From Prochlorococcus sp. AG-409-A19 (GTDB lineage Bacteria; Cyanobacteriota; Cyanobacteriia; PCC-6307; Cyanobiaceae), in assembly GCA_003216155.1 (NCBI GenBank), contig QCJH01000004.1, positions 1-64,000 of the forward strand: DNA of 64,000 bases. The letters are read 5' to 3'. Below, piece by piece: positions 46,839-56,717 of this stretch. A program made the position numbers and the translations under genes. The notes under the pieces are model-generated. The model did not search any database. It was not told the origin of the DNA and was given only the letters and a program-made list of their open reading frames with translations. The first letter of the stretch is position 1. Each line of letters opens with the position of its first letter.

Positions 46839-47645
46839 GTGACATTGGATGATGGGGTTATGAAGGATGGTTCATTTCTCAGAACTAATAAGTCAACCTC
46901 GCTTGAGGGAAGGGCAATGTCTTCAATGATGGACTGCTCAATTGAGGATGCAAGAACCCATTTGGTGAGTCTCAAGCCACAGGATCGCTTGAGGTGGGCG
47001 TATGAGCAATTTGGTACAGGTTTTGCAATCACTACAAGTTTTGGAATTCAATCTGCGGTCTTGATTCATATGATTTCTTCGCTGAAGACTGAACCATCTA
47101 TTCCAGTTGTCTGGGTTGATACTGGATATATGCCATCAGAGACTTACCAATATGCTTCTGAGCTTATGAAGGCTTTGCCAATAGATCTAAGGGTGGTTCA
47201 GAGCACTATGTCTCCGGCACGAATGGAGGCTTTATTTGGGAGACTTTGGGAAACAGGTTCTGTGAAGGATTTGGAGAAGTATCATCAGCTCCGAAAAGTT
47301 GAGCCTCTTGAACAAGCATTAAATGATCTTCAGGTTAGATGTTGGGGCAGTGGGGTTAGAGGTGGTCAAACGGACCACCGACGTTTAATGACTTGCTTAG
47401 ATCCAATAAGAGGACGCTTGTCATTGCGCCCTTTGTTGGACTGGACGCCTAAAGATGTTTTTTATTACATGGAGGAGCATCAGTTACCTCAACATCCTTT
47501 ATTCGCAAAAGGGTATTCAACCGTTGGAGATTGGCATTCCAGTTCCCCTGATGGTGTTGATTCGAAGGGGAGAGAGACACGTTTTGGTGGGTTGAAACAG
47601 GAATGTGGCATTCATCTTCCTGGGATGGATGGGGAAGGAATTTGA
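46839..47645 (+). CDS. cysH: Phosphoadenylyl-sulfate (PAPS) reductase, thioredoxin-dependent
   Basis: Up to 268 residues; the GTG at 46839 opens the frame, but an ATG at 46860 or one within MSSMMDCSIED may be the true start. The PP-loop region is FAITTSFGIQSAVLIH, and the catalytic cysteine lies in LKQECGIHLPG. Where APS reductases have a CC pair before LRKVEP, this protein has YHQLRKVEP, so it lacks the 4Fe-4S ligands and is the PAPS-specific type. It makes sulfite for cysteine synthesis. coaX follows in the overlapping region. Confidence 0.88.
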   Translation: MTLDDGVMKDGSFLRTNKSTSLEGRAMSSMMDCSIEDARTHLVSLKPQDRLRWAYEQFGTGFAITTSFGIQSAVLIHMISSLKTEPSIPVVWVDTGYMPSETYQYASELMKALPIDLRVVQSTMSPARMEALFGRLWETGSVKDLEKYHQLRKVEPLEQALNDLQVRCWGSGVRGGQTDHRRLMTCLDPIRGRLSLRPLLDWTPKDVFYYMEEHQLPQHPLFAKGYSTVGDWHSSSPDGVDSKGRETRFGGLKQECGIHLPGMDGEGI

Positions 47646-47647
47646 AG

Positions 47648-48361
47648 GTGGAAGTAGATAGGCGTTGCCTATTGATAGGTAACACACGTTGGCATTGGGC
47701 AGAGAATGCAGGTGGTTCATGGGAATTCAGCCACACTTTGCCTGATCCGGCGAGAATTAAATTTGCCAAGATTCACTTAGACGCCTGGGCATCAGTAGGC
47801 GATCTACCTTCAGAACTTTCTTTAGATCCAGTTCATCGTCTCTCTTTACAAGACGTTCCTATTCGCCAAGCTCCTACTTGGTTAGGTATAGATCGCGCTT
47901 TGGCGGCTTGGGGCGCTCTTCAAAGGGCTAAGGAGCATGGTCTGGATAAAGCCGGAATATTGGTTGCTGATGCTGGAACTGTTTTGAGCCTAACGCGAGT
48001 GACGGCAGAAGCCCGATTTAATGGTGGACAATTGGCGGCAGGATTGAGGATGCAACTATCTTCAATGGCTCAGGGCGCTAAACAGTTGGATGACCCAGGC
48101 TTTGAGGGGGAGCTTACAAATGAATTTTTTCCACAGGAGACCTCTGAGGCAATGAGGAGAGGAAGCTTGCAGGCATTAGTTGGAATCCTTTTTCAGGCTC
48201 AACGTGAGGCGAAATTACCGATATGGTTATGTGGAGGTGATGCACCTTTGCTTTTAGACCATCTCAAAGAAAGGAACATTGACTTTGCCCATCATCCACA
48301 CTTAGTACTTGAGGGTATGGTCGATGTACAAAGTCGAGTCAGTTCAGGCCTAAGTCGGTAA
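47648..48361 (+). CDS. coaX: Type III pantothenate kinase (CoaX-like)
   Basis: A 237-residue ASKHA-fold kinase for the first step of CoA synthesis. Visible motifs are LLIGNTRWHWAE (motif 1), TWLGIDRALAAWGA (motif 2, GxDR), VADAGTVLSLTRV and NGGQLAAGLRM. In motif 1 the usual D-x-G-N-T reads L-I-G-N-T, so the first Asp is missing. GTG at 47648 follows a GGGGAAGG at 47631-47638; TTG at 47642, overlapping the cysH stop, is the alternative. It converges with bcp, overlapping 23 bases. Confidence 0.82.
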   Translation: MEVDRRCLLIGNTRWHWAENAGGSWEFSHTLPDPARIKFAKIHLDAWASVGDLPSELSLDPVHRLSLQDVPIRQAPTWLGIDRALAAWGALQRAKEHGLDKAGILVADAGTVLSLTRVTAEARFNGGQLAAGLRMQLSSMAQGAKQLDDPGFEGELTNEFFPQETSEAMRRGSLQALVGILFQAQREAKLPIWLCGGDAPLLLDHLKERNIDFAHHPHLVLEGMVDVQSRVSSGLSR

Positions 48362-48806
48362 GTATTTGGTCGGCCATTTTTTCAGCTTTGACTTTGAGGT
48401 ATATCAGTTCAATCTTTCCCTTGGGGTCAATTACAAATGTATGACGCATCATCCCCATGTATTCACGCCCCATAAATTTTTTTAGTCCATAGCTTTCATA
48501 AGAAGTAGCAATTGGACAAGGCTCTTCATCGCTTAGAAGAGTGAAAGGTAATTGGTACTTATTTATGAATTTAAGGTGGGAAGTGGCTCCGTCTTTACTG
48601 ATCCCAAGTACTTTGATTTTATTGGCTTCAAGAACTTGCCAGCGATCTCTAAAACCACATGCTTCTTTTGTACATCCAGGGGTGTCGTCTTTGGGATAGA
48701 AATAAATCACTACTCGCTGACCTTTTAGGGAAGCAAGACTAATCAATTTGCCATCCTGATTAGGAAGATTGAATTCTGGGGCTTGATCCCCGATTTTAAG
48801 GTTCAT
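48339..48806 (-). CDS. bcp: Thioredoxin-dependent peroxiredoxin (Bcp/PrxQ)
   Basis: A 155-residue PrxQ-type peroxidase that reduces hydroperoxides. The start at the ATG at 48806 gives MNLKIGDQAPEFNLPNQDG; the frame extends to 48881 but without family sequence. The active site is FYPKDDTPGCTKEACGFRDR, with the peroxidatic Cys and the resolving Cys five residues later. The start codon lies two bases from the divergent phosphopantetheinyl transferase start, so each promoter must lie within the other gene. Confidence 0.92.
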   Translation of the reverse strand: MNLKIGDQAPEFNLPNQDGKLISLASLKGQRVVIYFYPKDDTPGCTKEACGFRDRWQVLEANKIKVLGISKDGATSHLKFINKYQLPFTLLSDEEPCPIATSYESYGLKKFMGREYMGMMRHTFVIDPKGKIELIYLKVKAEKMADQILTDLGLN

Positions 48807-48808
48807 TG

Positions 48809-49462
48809 ATGTCACCAGTACCCGTTGATAAAAGCGTACTTGCATTGTGGCTCTTCCCCATGGATTTGCCTTTGATGCCAATTACTAATGATGAAGAAGA
48901 CTGGGCAGATGCTTTGCCAGAGCGTCGTTCAAGGGAGTTTCGATATTCACGAGGATATGTTCGGCATGCTTTAGCTGATTTGTTTCAAGTACCTGCTTTA
49001 GATGTCCCTCTTCAATCCGCCCCTGGAAGGCCTTCTCAATTAGCAGAAGGATGGGGTTTTATTAGCTTTAGCCATTGTAGAGACTCCCTTTTTGTTGGCT
49101 GGTCTTCTAGCAGGATTGGTGTTGATTTAGAGAGAGTTGATCGTCAATTTTGTGCTGACCGACTAGTGCGACGCTATTTCCCAACTAAGGAGCAAGTTGA
49201 GGTTGCTTTTTTGGATGAAGACGATTTTCAAAAAGTCGTTCTTGAAAAATGGCTTACTAAGGAAGCAGCTATTAAATGGCAACGTGGCAAAATTTCCAAG
49301 GATTTGAGGCATTGGTGTTGCCTTGAAAGCTCTTCATTGGTATCACATGATTTTCTTTCATATGAGCTGGTTGTACACCGATTGCATTATGGTGAATGGT
49401 CCATGGCGGTGGTTAGTGATGTGATGACAATTACTAATCCTCCAATTATTTGCATAAGCTGA
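48809..49462 (+). CDS. 4'-phosphopantetheinyl transferase (Sfp-type)
   Basis: A 217-residue enzyme that attaches phosphopantetheine to acyl carrier domains. The metal-binding IGVDLERVDRQF and the catalytic KWLTKEAAIKWQRGK are both present, along with FSHCRDSLFVGW earlier. The ATG at 48809 is used; the frame also opens on a TTG at 48806. In picocyanobacteria this is probably the only carrier-protein transferase and may serve fatty-acid ACP. coaX, upstream of the neighbouring bcp, makes the CoA precursor used here. Confidence 0.87.
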   Translation: MSPVPVDKSVLALWLFPMDLPLMPITNDEEDWADALPERRSREFRYSRGYVRHALADLFQVPALDVPLQSAPGRPSQLAEGWGFISFSHCRDSLFVGWSSSRIGVDLERVDRQFCADRLVRRYFPTKEQVEVAFLDEDDFQKVVLEKWLTKEAAIKWQRGKISKDLRHWCCLESSSLVSHDFLSYELVVHRLHYGEWSMAVVSDVMTITNPPIICIS

Positions 49463-49645
49463 GTTCAAGATAAAGGATGAAATGCTGGACAGATATTTTG
49501 CCTTTATATTTTCAAGATGGAAAATCTTCTAATTATTTAGGGAGGGGACTCTTTTTGATTCTCGACCATAACCTTTATGGCAATGTATCGTCTTGAACCA
49601 AACTTCCTTGCCTTTGCCCTTATCGCAATGAAATATACTTTGTGC

Positions 49646-51847
49646 CTATTTGGATTTGCCTTTGATTTTTAAATGCAGGAGCTTTTGAACGATTTCTTTA
49701 CCTTTAACTTCTTTGATTAGCTTGCTTAGGATTTCTATGCAGGTAGGGCTTATGTCTTTAGCCAGAGAAGTTCTATAATGTCGATTTTTATCTAGTAATC
49801 TAATTTCTAGTTGTTCATCAATGGGGATTAATAAATTTTCTTCCCATTCTTCTAATTCAATTCTCCATCCGCACTCTTTAAGGCTTTTTGCAACATTTTC
49901 TTTTGAACTTTGTTGATGCAGCCAAGCTTTCTCTAAGGCTACAAGCTTTGCAAGCTCATCTTTTTCTTGTTTTTTGAGACCTATGTTATGGCTTAATTCA
50001 AGTAAGGCTTCTACTGGCCCGACCTCTGAGTGACTTAAAAGCAGCCTTATGCCTGCATGAGAGCTGCATTTTTCGCTAATTTCTTCCCACAAACTTCTCC
50101 CCTCTAAATCTTTAAGATCTTGAGTTGATAAGCGGCCACCAATCCATTCAAATTGATGCTGTAGTGGAATCTTCTTGAGTGCTTCTGAACCACCAGCGAT
50201 TAGTTGAGGCTGAAAAAAAGCATCTAGAAATTCAAACTGATCCAAAAGCTTTGCTTTGCTTTCTTGCGTTTTGCTAAGGACAATTACTCCACCTTCTGGG
50301 ACTGCGCTTAAGGGATCAATAGCCCAGAGAATTGGGTTCCCGCCAATAATTAGTACCCGATCATTTCTCTTCCAGTCCACTCCTTCCCATAGACGTTTGC
50401 GAAGTTGATGCAGGCGATCAGTGTTTTGCTTTGACTGCCTGTGTAACCATCTTTCTAATTCGGGTGTATTTGAACTATTGCTTATAAATAGAGGGTTTTC
50501 CTGGGCATATTCGTTTAATACTGCTAGTTGAGCAGCTCTTCTATTCAGCATTGACTTTCGTTTTTTTCCTTCCCATCCATTGAGACTCGGCTTCCAGAAG
50601 ACCTCACCTTGTAGATGTTTTGGTAAGTATTGCTGAGCGACCCAATGTTCGGTAAAAGCGTGGGGGTAGCGATATCCAATCCCATCGCCGAAACCTTCTT
50701 TGTCACGGTGTGAGTCACGAAGGTGACTGGGTATGTTTTCACTTTGAGATTTTCTTACTCTGCTTAGAGCCTCAAAGAAACCAAGCACGCTGTTGCTTTT
50801 CTCTGCACAAGCTAAGTACAGCGAAGCTTGTGCAAGTGGATAAAGCCCTTCAGGTAGACCAATTCGTTCGAAGGCTGCTGCGCAGGCTTCGACTATTACT
50901 ATTGCTTGTGGATCGGCTAATCCAATATCTTCGCTAGCACAGATCAACATTCGACGAAAAATAAAGCGTGGGTTTTCACCCGCTTCAACCATTCGAGCCA
51001 GCCAAAAAAGGGCAGCATCAGTATCTGACCCTCTTAATGATTTAATGAACGCACTAATGGTGTCGAAATGAGCATCACCTTGTTTGTCATAAAGTACTGC
51101 TCGCTCTTGAATTGATTCTTCAGCTATTGATAGGTTAATTGTTATATAACCTTCATCAGTTGGACTTGTAGTTTCAACTGCAAGTTCCAAAGCATTAAGC
51201 AAAGTACGTGCATCACCATTGGAGATATTCACCAGATGATTTGCTGCATCTGGGCTAATTAAAACTTTAAGATTCCCATATCCTCTTTCTTTATCTTGTA
51301 TTGCATTTTGCAGGAGACGATGAAGATCGCTTTGTTCGAGTGCTTGTAGTCGAAAAAGTCGTGAACGGCTTACTAGTGCTTTATTAACTTCAAAATAAGG
51401 ATTTTCTGTAGTCGCACCAATTAATGAAACAGTACCATTTTCTACCCAAGGTAGGAGTGCATCTTGTTGAGCAGTATTAAAGCGGTGAACTTCATCTATA
51501 AATAGAATTGTACGTAAGCCATAAAGTTCAAGACGCTGCTTTGCAGCTTTGACTTCTGCTCGAAGTTCTTTGATCCCTGATAGAACTGCATTGATGCTGG
51601 TGAAATGAGCACGTGTATGCTTCGCGATAATTCTTGCCAGAGTTGTTTTCCCAACACCTGGAGGCCCATGTAGCAGTAAATTACCTACGCGGTCTGCAGC
51701 AATAGCTCTTCTGAGTAGCCGACCCTCAGCCAAAATTGAGCCCTGACCAACAAACTCCTCAAGAGTTCGAGGACGCATCCGCTCAGCGAGTGGTGCATGG
51801 CTCTTGAGTACCTGTTCACCTTGATATGAGAAAAGATCTTGATCCAA
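49646..51847 (-). CDS. rarA: RarA/MgsA AAA ATPase fused to a C-terminal Rossmann-like domain
   Basis: A 733-residue protein. Residues 1-430 are a RarA-type clamp-loader ATPase: Walker A GPPGVGKT at 61-68, Walker B ILFIDEVHRFNTAQQDALL, sensor region IGATTENPYFEVN, arginine finger SRLFRL, then the lid and tetramerisation helices. E. coli RarA ends near 447. The remaining 290 residues include DRVLIIGGNPILWAIDPLSAV and GGVIVLSKTQESKAKLLDQF, which look like a SAM-methyltransferase-type Rossmann fold. It works at stalled forks. The role of the extra domain is unknown; the fusion is known in cyanobacteria. Confidence 0.9.
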   Translation of the reverse strand: MDQDLFSYQGEQVLKSHAPLAERMRPRTLEEFVGQGSILAEGRLLRRAIAADRVGNLLLHGPPGVGKTTLARIIAKHTRAHFTSINAVLSGIKELRAEVKAAKQRLELYGLRTILFIDEVHRFNTAQQDALLPWVENGTVSLIGATTENPYFEVNKALVSRSRLFRLQALEQSDLHRLLQNAIQDKERGYGNLKVLISPDAANHLVNISNGDARTLLNALELAVETTSPTDEGYITINLSIAEESIQERAVLYDKQGDAHFDTISAFIKSLRGSDTDAALFWLARMVEAGENPRFIFRRMLICASEDIGLADPQAIVIVEACAAAFERIGLPEGLYPLAQASLYLACAEKSNSVLGFFEALSRVRKSQSENIPSHLRDSHRDKEGFGDGIGYRYPHAFTEHWVAQQYLPKHLQGEVFWKPSLNGWEGKKRKSMLNRRAAQLAVLNEYAQENPLFISNSSNTPELERWLHRQSKQNTDRLHQLRKRLWEGVDWKRNDRVLIIGGNPILWAIDPLSAVPEGGVIVLSKTQESKAKLLDQFEFLDAFFQPQLIAGGSEALKKIPLQHQFEWIGGRLSTQDLKDLEGRSLWEEISEKCSSHAGIRLLLSHSEVGPVEALLELSHNIGLKKQEKDELAKLVALEKAWLHQQSSKENVAKSLKECGWRIELEEWEENLLIPIDEQLEIRLLDKNRHYRTSLAKDISPTCIEILSKLIKEVKGKEIVQKLLHLKIKGKSK

Positions 51848-51994
51848 TCGATTTTTGAAGAGTTTCCCCTATTAAGTTCTTAGCGGGCAGTGGTGATTAA
51901 AGTAGTGCAATAAATCGATGTTAGCGTGAAAAATTAGTGATGGAGAGATGCCTCATTATAATTTAATTTAGCTCCTAAAGTTATCCTTCAGAAT

Positions 51995-53662
<1,668 letters not shown>

Positions 53663-53782
53663 TTATAAGGATTATAGCTTTTACCATTAAGGATTTTTGT
53701 CATCAATTGATTTTTTCTTAGAAGTAATTTAAGGACTATTTATATTTGTTTATTTTTGATTCTCAGGACCTAATAACTTGCT

Positions 53783-53953
53783 TTAGTGAGGCATCTCTGA
53801 AGTTAGAAGCATTGAGACAAACCAAATAGTGCTTAAGACTAGAGCAACACCAATCCCAGAACCAACCCCGAAGCGAATGATTGCAATTGGGATGATTAGA
53901 GGAAAAACAATTGCACCTGCTATTGGGGTGATAGCAACAAACCATCGCAACAT
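53783..53953 (-). CDS. 56-aa two-span membrane peptide
   Basis: A short ORF, ATG at 53953, translating to MLRWFVAITPIAGAIVFPLI, then IPIAIIRFGVGSGIGVALVL and STIWFVSMLLTSEMPH. Two hydrophobic helices around a charged IIRFG turn are likely. A Cys/His/Ser-rich reading in another frame (53763-53945) looks like a shadow. It lies 24 bases downstream of the DUF4912 gene on the same strand. I recall close relatives in other picocyanobacteria. Confidence 0.65.
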   Translation of the reverse strand: MLRWFVAITPIAGAIVFPLIIPIAIIRFGVGSGIGVALVLSTIWFVSMLLTSEMPH

Positions 53954-53977
53954 ATTAATTCCGCAGGAAGGTAAGTA

Positions 53978-55099
53978 CTAGAACCATTCAACCTGAGCTT
54001 GCTCTTTGGGGATACTATTGTCTTCAGGAGTGGTACGTTGAAAATTAAGTGTAATATTGCGTTTTTGCTTACCATCGGCTGCAATTGCTTCAATTGGATA
54101 TTTTTGTTTTCCATCTCTGAATGGAACCTGTAAACGGAATGTCCCTTCTTTAGAAAGCGGGACTTCTTCACCACCCATCGTTAGTCGAGCAGAAGGATCT
54201 GTTGAGCCATAAACAATTAGCTCTGCATCGGCAACAAGCCATAGTGATCTTGGCGTTGGTGCTATACCTCCTATTCCAGAATCATTGAGACCGCTAGCCC
54301 AGAGTCCAGATCCAGAGTCGTTATAAGCGCTTTGATTTCGTGGAGTGTTTTCTTGAAATTCTTCAGAACCGACTCTAGCTTTATGAAAGTGTGTGGTAGC
54401 GCTTTGATAAAGACGCTCATGAAGAGCGTTGTCTTTTGAATTAGTTGATAGTGTTATTGGACTTGGTGTATTCAAATCAATTGGGTTTGATTCCAGACTG
54501 AAAGGTACAAATTGATCAAGGATTTGATTGCTGGGATGTATTGATGGCACTCTTGCGACTGTGGAGAATCCTAGGGAAACCCAGTTGTTTTTTGCTCTAT
54601 AGCCAAGCTCTACTCGGTAGTCGCGATCGCACATAGGTATAGGTAAGTACCATTCGGTGCTATGGCTATCTACAGGCACCTCTTGGAGAGTGTGAGGATG
54701 TGCATCCCCATTGTTGATTCCAGTTACATCTGACAGGCGGATGAAAAGTCTATTCGCTCCTCTGTCAAGAGCTCTTTTTCTATCTGATTCAGAGATTTCC
54801 CAGAAAACATAACCCCATTCAGGATCTCTGGGAAGAAATACAACCCTGGTATCTCTATAGCTTTCACTGGGATTCGCTATTTCTGATGGCCTTGATGGAG
54901 CACGCCAAAAAGGTTGAGTAGATTCTCTTTTGCTTTGATAGAGATTAATCTCCTTTATCAGGGCAGCTTTGCTTTTTCGGCTGTATAGAGGCACACCTAA
55001 ATCGCTGGCTCTAAGGCGAAGTTGACGAAGGGTAAGACGTGCCAGATTATTTAGGTCTTCGGTCACGTCTAAAAGTACTCCGTTTTTGTTCGGGATCAT
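53978..55099 (-). CDS. DUF4912 protein with N-terminal Rho-N/SAP-like motif
   Basis: A 373-residue protein from the ATG at 55099. Residues about 12-50 (LARLTLRQLRLRASDLGVPL, YSRKSKAALIKEI) resemble a Rho-N/SAP nucleic-acid-binding motif. Residues 75-200 match DUF4912: RVVFLPRDPEWGYVFWEIS, RLFIRLSDVTGIN and DRDYRVELGYRAKNNW. The C-terminal part has a repeat-like carbohydrate-binding-type segment (LWLVADAELIVYGSTDPSAR). Function is unknown. It looks soluble with no signal peptide. Confidence 0.82.
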   Translation of the reverse strand: MIPNKNGVLLDVTEDLNNLARLTLRQLRLRASDLGVPLYSRKSKAALIKEINLYQSKRESTQPFWRAPSRPSEIANPSESYRDTRVVFLPRDPEWGYVFWEISESDRKRALDRGANRLFIRLSDVTGINNGDAHPHTLQEVPVDSHSTEWYLPIPMCDRDYRVELGYRAKNNWVSLGFSTVARVPSIHPSNQILDQFVPFSLESNPIDLNTPSPITLSTNSKDNALHERLYQSATTHFHKARVGSEEFQENTPRNQSAYNDSGSGLWASGLNDSGIGGIAPTPRSLWLVADAELIVYGSTDPSARLTMGGEEVPLSKEGTFRLQVPFRDGKQKYPIEAIAADGKQKRNITLNFQRTTPEDNSIPKEQAQVEWF

Positions 55100-55266
55100 T
55101 GTGGGGTCAAACCTGCATTTCCTGCGATGGTGGTCAGGATCCACTGACTCTCAAGGTAGTAATGGATGTACTCTTTGAAGCAGGAAATCTATGGAAAAAC
55201 CTTGTGCCATGCTTCTTTTTGAGGGCTTTGACTACTTAGGGGTTAAGAGTAGGTTTTTAAACCGTC

Positions 55267-55641
55267 TTATTGGAGATGCTTCTCGTTGTTCTCAAGGCGA
55301 TAGCTGATCAAGTCTTTTATTGTCAGTTCAAGGGGAGATATCCCCAACGTTGACGAGATTTGTTCTAGCTGTTGTGCAGCACTTTCCAATTGTTCAAGAA
55401 ATATAGGGATAAAACTTTTTTCTTTGAGCAAGCTTGGTTGTTTGTAGCACCAATTTGTCCGTTCAACTTTGCTTGGTAGGGGACCTTCCTTGGATTCTTT
55501 GGACATCTCTTTAAAGCATACGAGGCAATGAGCTAGCAGTCGCAAATGATGCTTATCTAGGTTTGGTAGCAGAGTTGCATCTATTTGTTCAATTTCTTTG
55601 AGGCTAATAAATCTTCTTGTAAAAGGTTTTTGTTTACTCAT
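55267..55641 (-). CDS. Conserved hypothetical protein downstream of sufR
   Basis: A 124-residue protein from the ATG at 55641, seven bases after the sufR stop. The frame is open back to 55785 inside sufR, but there it is only a shadow. It is helical and soluble (LLPNLDKHHLRLLAHCLVCF and LEQLESAAQQLEQISSTLGI) and ends in a polar helix. I recall it as a conserved companion of sufR in picocyanobacteria. No domain recognised. Confidence 0.65.
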   Translation of the reverse strand: MSKQKPFTRRFISLKEIEQIDATLLPNLDKHHLRLLAHCLVCFKEMSKESKEGPLPSKVERTNWCYKQPSLLKEKSFIPIFLEQLESAAQQLEQISSTLGISPLELTIKDLISYRLENNEKHLQ

Positions 55642-55648
55642 TATTGTT

Positions 55649-56305
55649 TTATTTGGGAGTAATTCGAAAGCCACAGGAATGACCTTCCTCGAGCCGCCAT
55701 TGAGTTCGCTCCACTTGGCAGTCAGGAAAAATGTAGCGGATGGTTTCAAGTTCTTGATCACAAACAAAGGGATATTGCTCAGCAATTTTTCTTATCGAGC
55801 AGTGAAATTCATTGATATACCAGCCTTTACCCTCTTTAATGGGTTCATATTCTGCTAAATAACCTTCTATTTTTCTTAGTTCAATTAGTTTCCTCAAACG
55901 AACAACTATTGAGGCTTTACCGATCTTGGAAAGGTAATTGTTGGCTTTCTCACGTGCTTGTTGAGAAAGTAAGGAAAGTAAAGCTTCTTTAGGGAGGTTT
56001 GCTTCAATAGAATTTAGAAGGTCTATCGTAAAATTTTCATTCCCATAGTTAAATTCATTTTCTCCTTTGGGAGTCAACTTCCATAGATTTGAAGGACGTC
56101 CAGGGCCATTGCAAATTTGATGAGCTTCAACTAGGCCATCTTTTTTTAAACTTCGTAGATGTCGGCGCATTGCTTGCACAGAGATTCCAACTGAATCAGA
56201 TAAGCAGGTAGCACTGCTCTGACCTTGCTTTAAAAGCAAAGTTAGTGTTGCTAGACGTGTAGGAGCTGGCTCATCTATGCTCATCGGAATCAAAGATGTT
56301 TTCAA
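55649..56305 (-). CDS. sufR: SufR, Fe-S-cluster-sensing repressor of suf genes
   Basis: A 218-residue DeoR/ArsR-like regulator. The N-terminal winged helix has LTLLLKQGQSSATCLSDSVG and ISVQAMRRHLRSLKKDGLVE. The C-terminal half carries the cysteines used to bind a 4Fe-4S cluster: NEFHCSI, YPFVCDQ, FPDCQVE and the final EGHSCGFRI. In Synechocystis SufR represses sufBCDS and itself when Fe-S is plentiful. It is divergent from sufB across a 412-base region. An ATG at 56284 is an alternative start. Confidence 0.9.
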   Translation of the reverse strand: MKTSLIPMSIDEPAPTRLATLTLLLKQGQSSATCLSDSVGISVQAMRRHLRSLKKDGLVEAHQICNGPGRPSNLWKLTPKGENEFNYGNENFTIDLLNSIEANLPKEALLSLLSQQAREKANNYLSKIGKASIVVRLRKLIELRKIEGYLAEYEPIKEGKGWYINEFHCSIRKIAEQYPFVCDQELETIRYIFPDCQVERTQWRLEEGHSCGFRITPK

Positions 56306-56717
56306 CTATTGGAGAGGGAAAGAATTTCGAGTGAGTCAATAGGTATAAAGCATGACTTTGCTTGTTCAGAGCAACAATTTAATCTTTTTTAGCCAAGATC
56401 TTGGTTCGTCGGGGAGAAAATGACAAATCAGTGTTCTTTAAGGGGTCTGTGCTCTAGGCTCAGAGGATACGAAACCATATGGTTTCGTATCCTCTGAGGT
56501 GATTTGCCTTTTGGATTAATTGTTGTCCATCAAGTCAAGCACCTTTTGCCTGTCCTAGAGTCTTGATCCATGTATGAAGCTTTCAATTGTGACTATTTGC
56601 CGGGCTGGGAACTTAATATATATGAATCAGGATGATGGTAAAAATCGTTTCAGGCATGCTATTTCTTGCCTCGCCCTCATTTGAAATATCATTTAATTTA
56701 TTTGCTTTTAATGCATC
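56306..56717. other. sufR-sufB intergenic region (412 bases)
   Basis: The longest gene-free stretch in the window. It holds the divergent promoters of sufR and sufBCDS and a perfect 40-nt palindrome at 56459-56498. I see no ORF of real length in it, no tRNA, and no exact CAAC-N6-GTTG SufR site. The sequence just before sufB is AT-rich (56690-56717). Confidence 0.8.
56459..56498. repeat. Perfect 40-nt palindrome between sufR and sufB
   Basis: Twenty bases from 56459 (CTCAGAGGATACGAAACCAT) are followed directly by their exact reverse complement to 56498, with no spacer; the centre is CATATG. As RNA it would form a stem of up to 18 bp with a tight loop on either strand. No T-run follows on either side, so it does not look like a rho-independent terminator. 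A protein operator, an RNA-stability element or an inserted palindrome are all open. Confidence 0.92.

Noticed and set aside
49577..49669. Short plus-strand ORF (about 30 residues) before the rarA 3' end
   Set aside because: It overlaps the rarA stop region, has no ribosome-binding site and shows no family features; it could not be supported.
53763..53945. Cys-rich 60-residue minus-strand ORF
   Set aside because: It is the out-of-frame reading of the 56-residue membrane peptide, which starts with a sensible Met and forms two clean helices.
56306..56717. Classical SufR operator CAAC-N6-GTTG
   Set aside because: I checked the CAAC occurrences on both strands in this region and none is followed by GTTG at the right distance.
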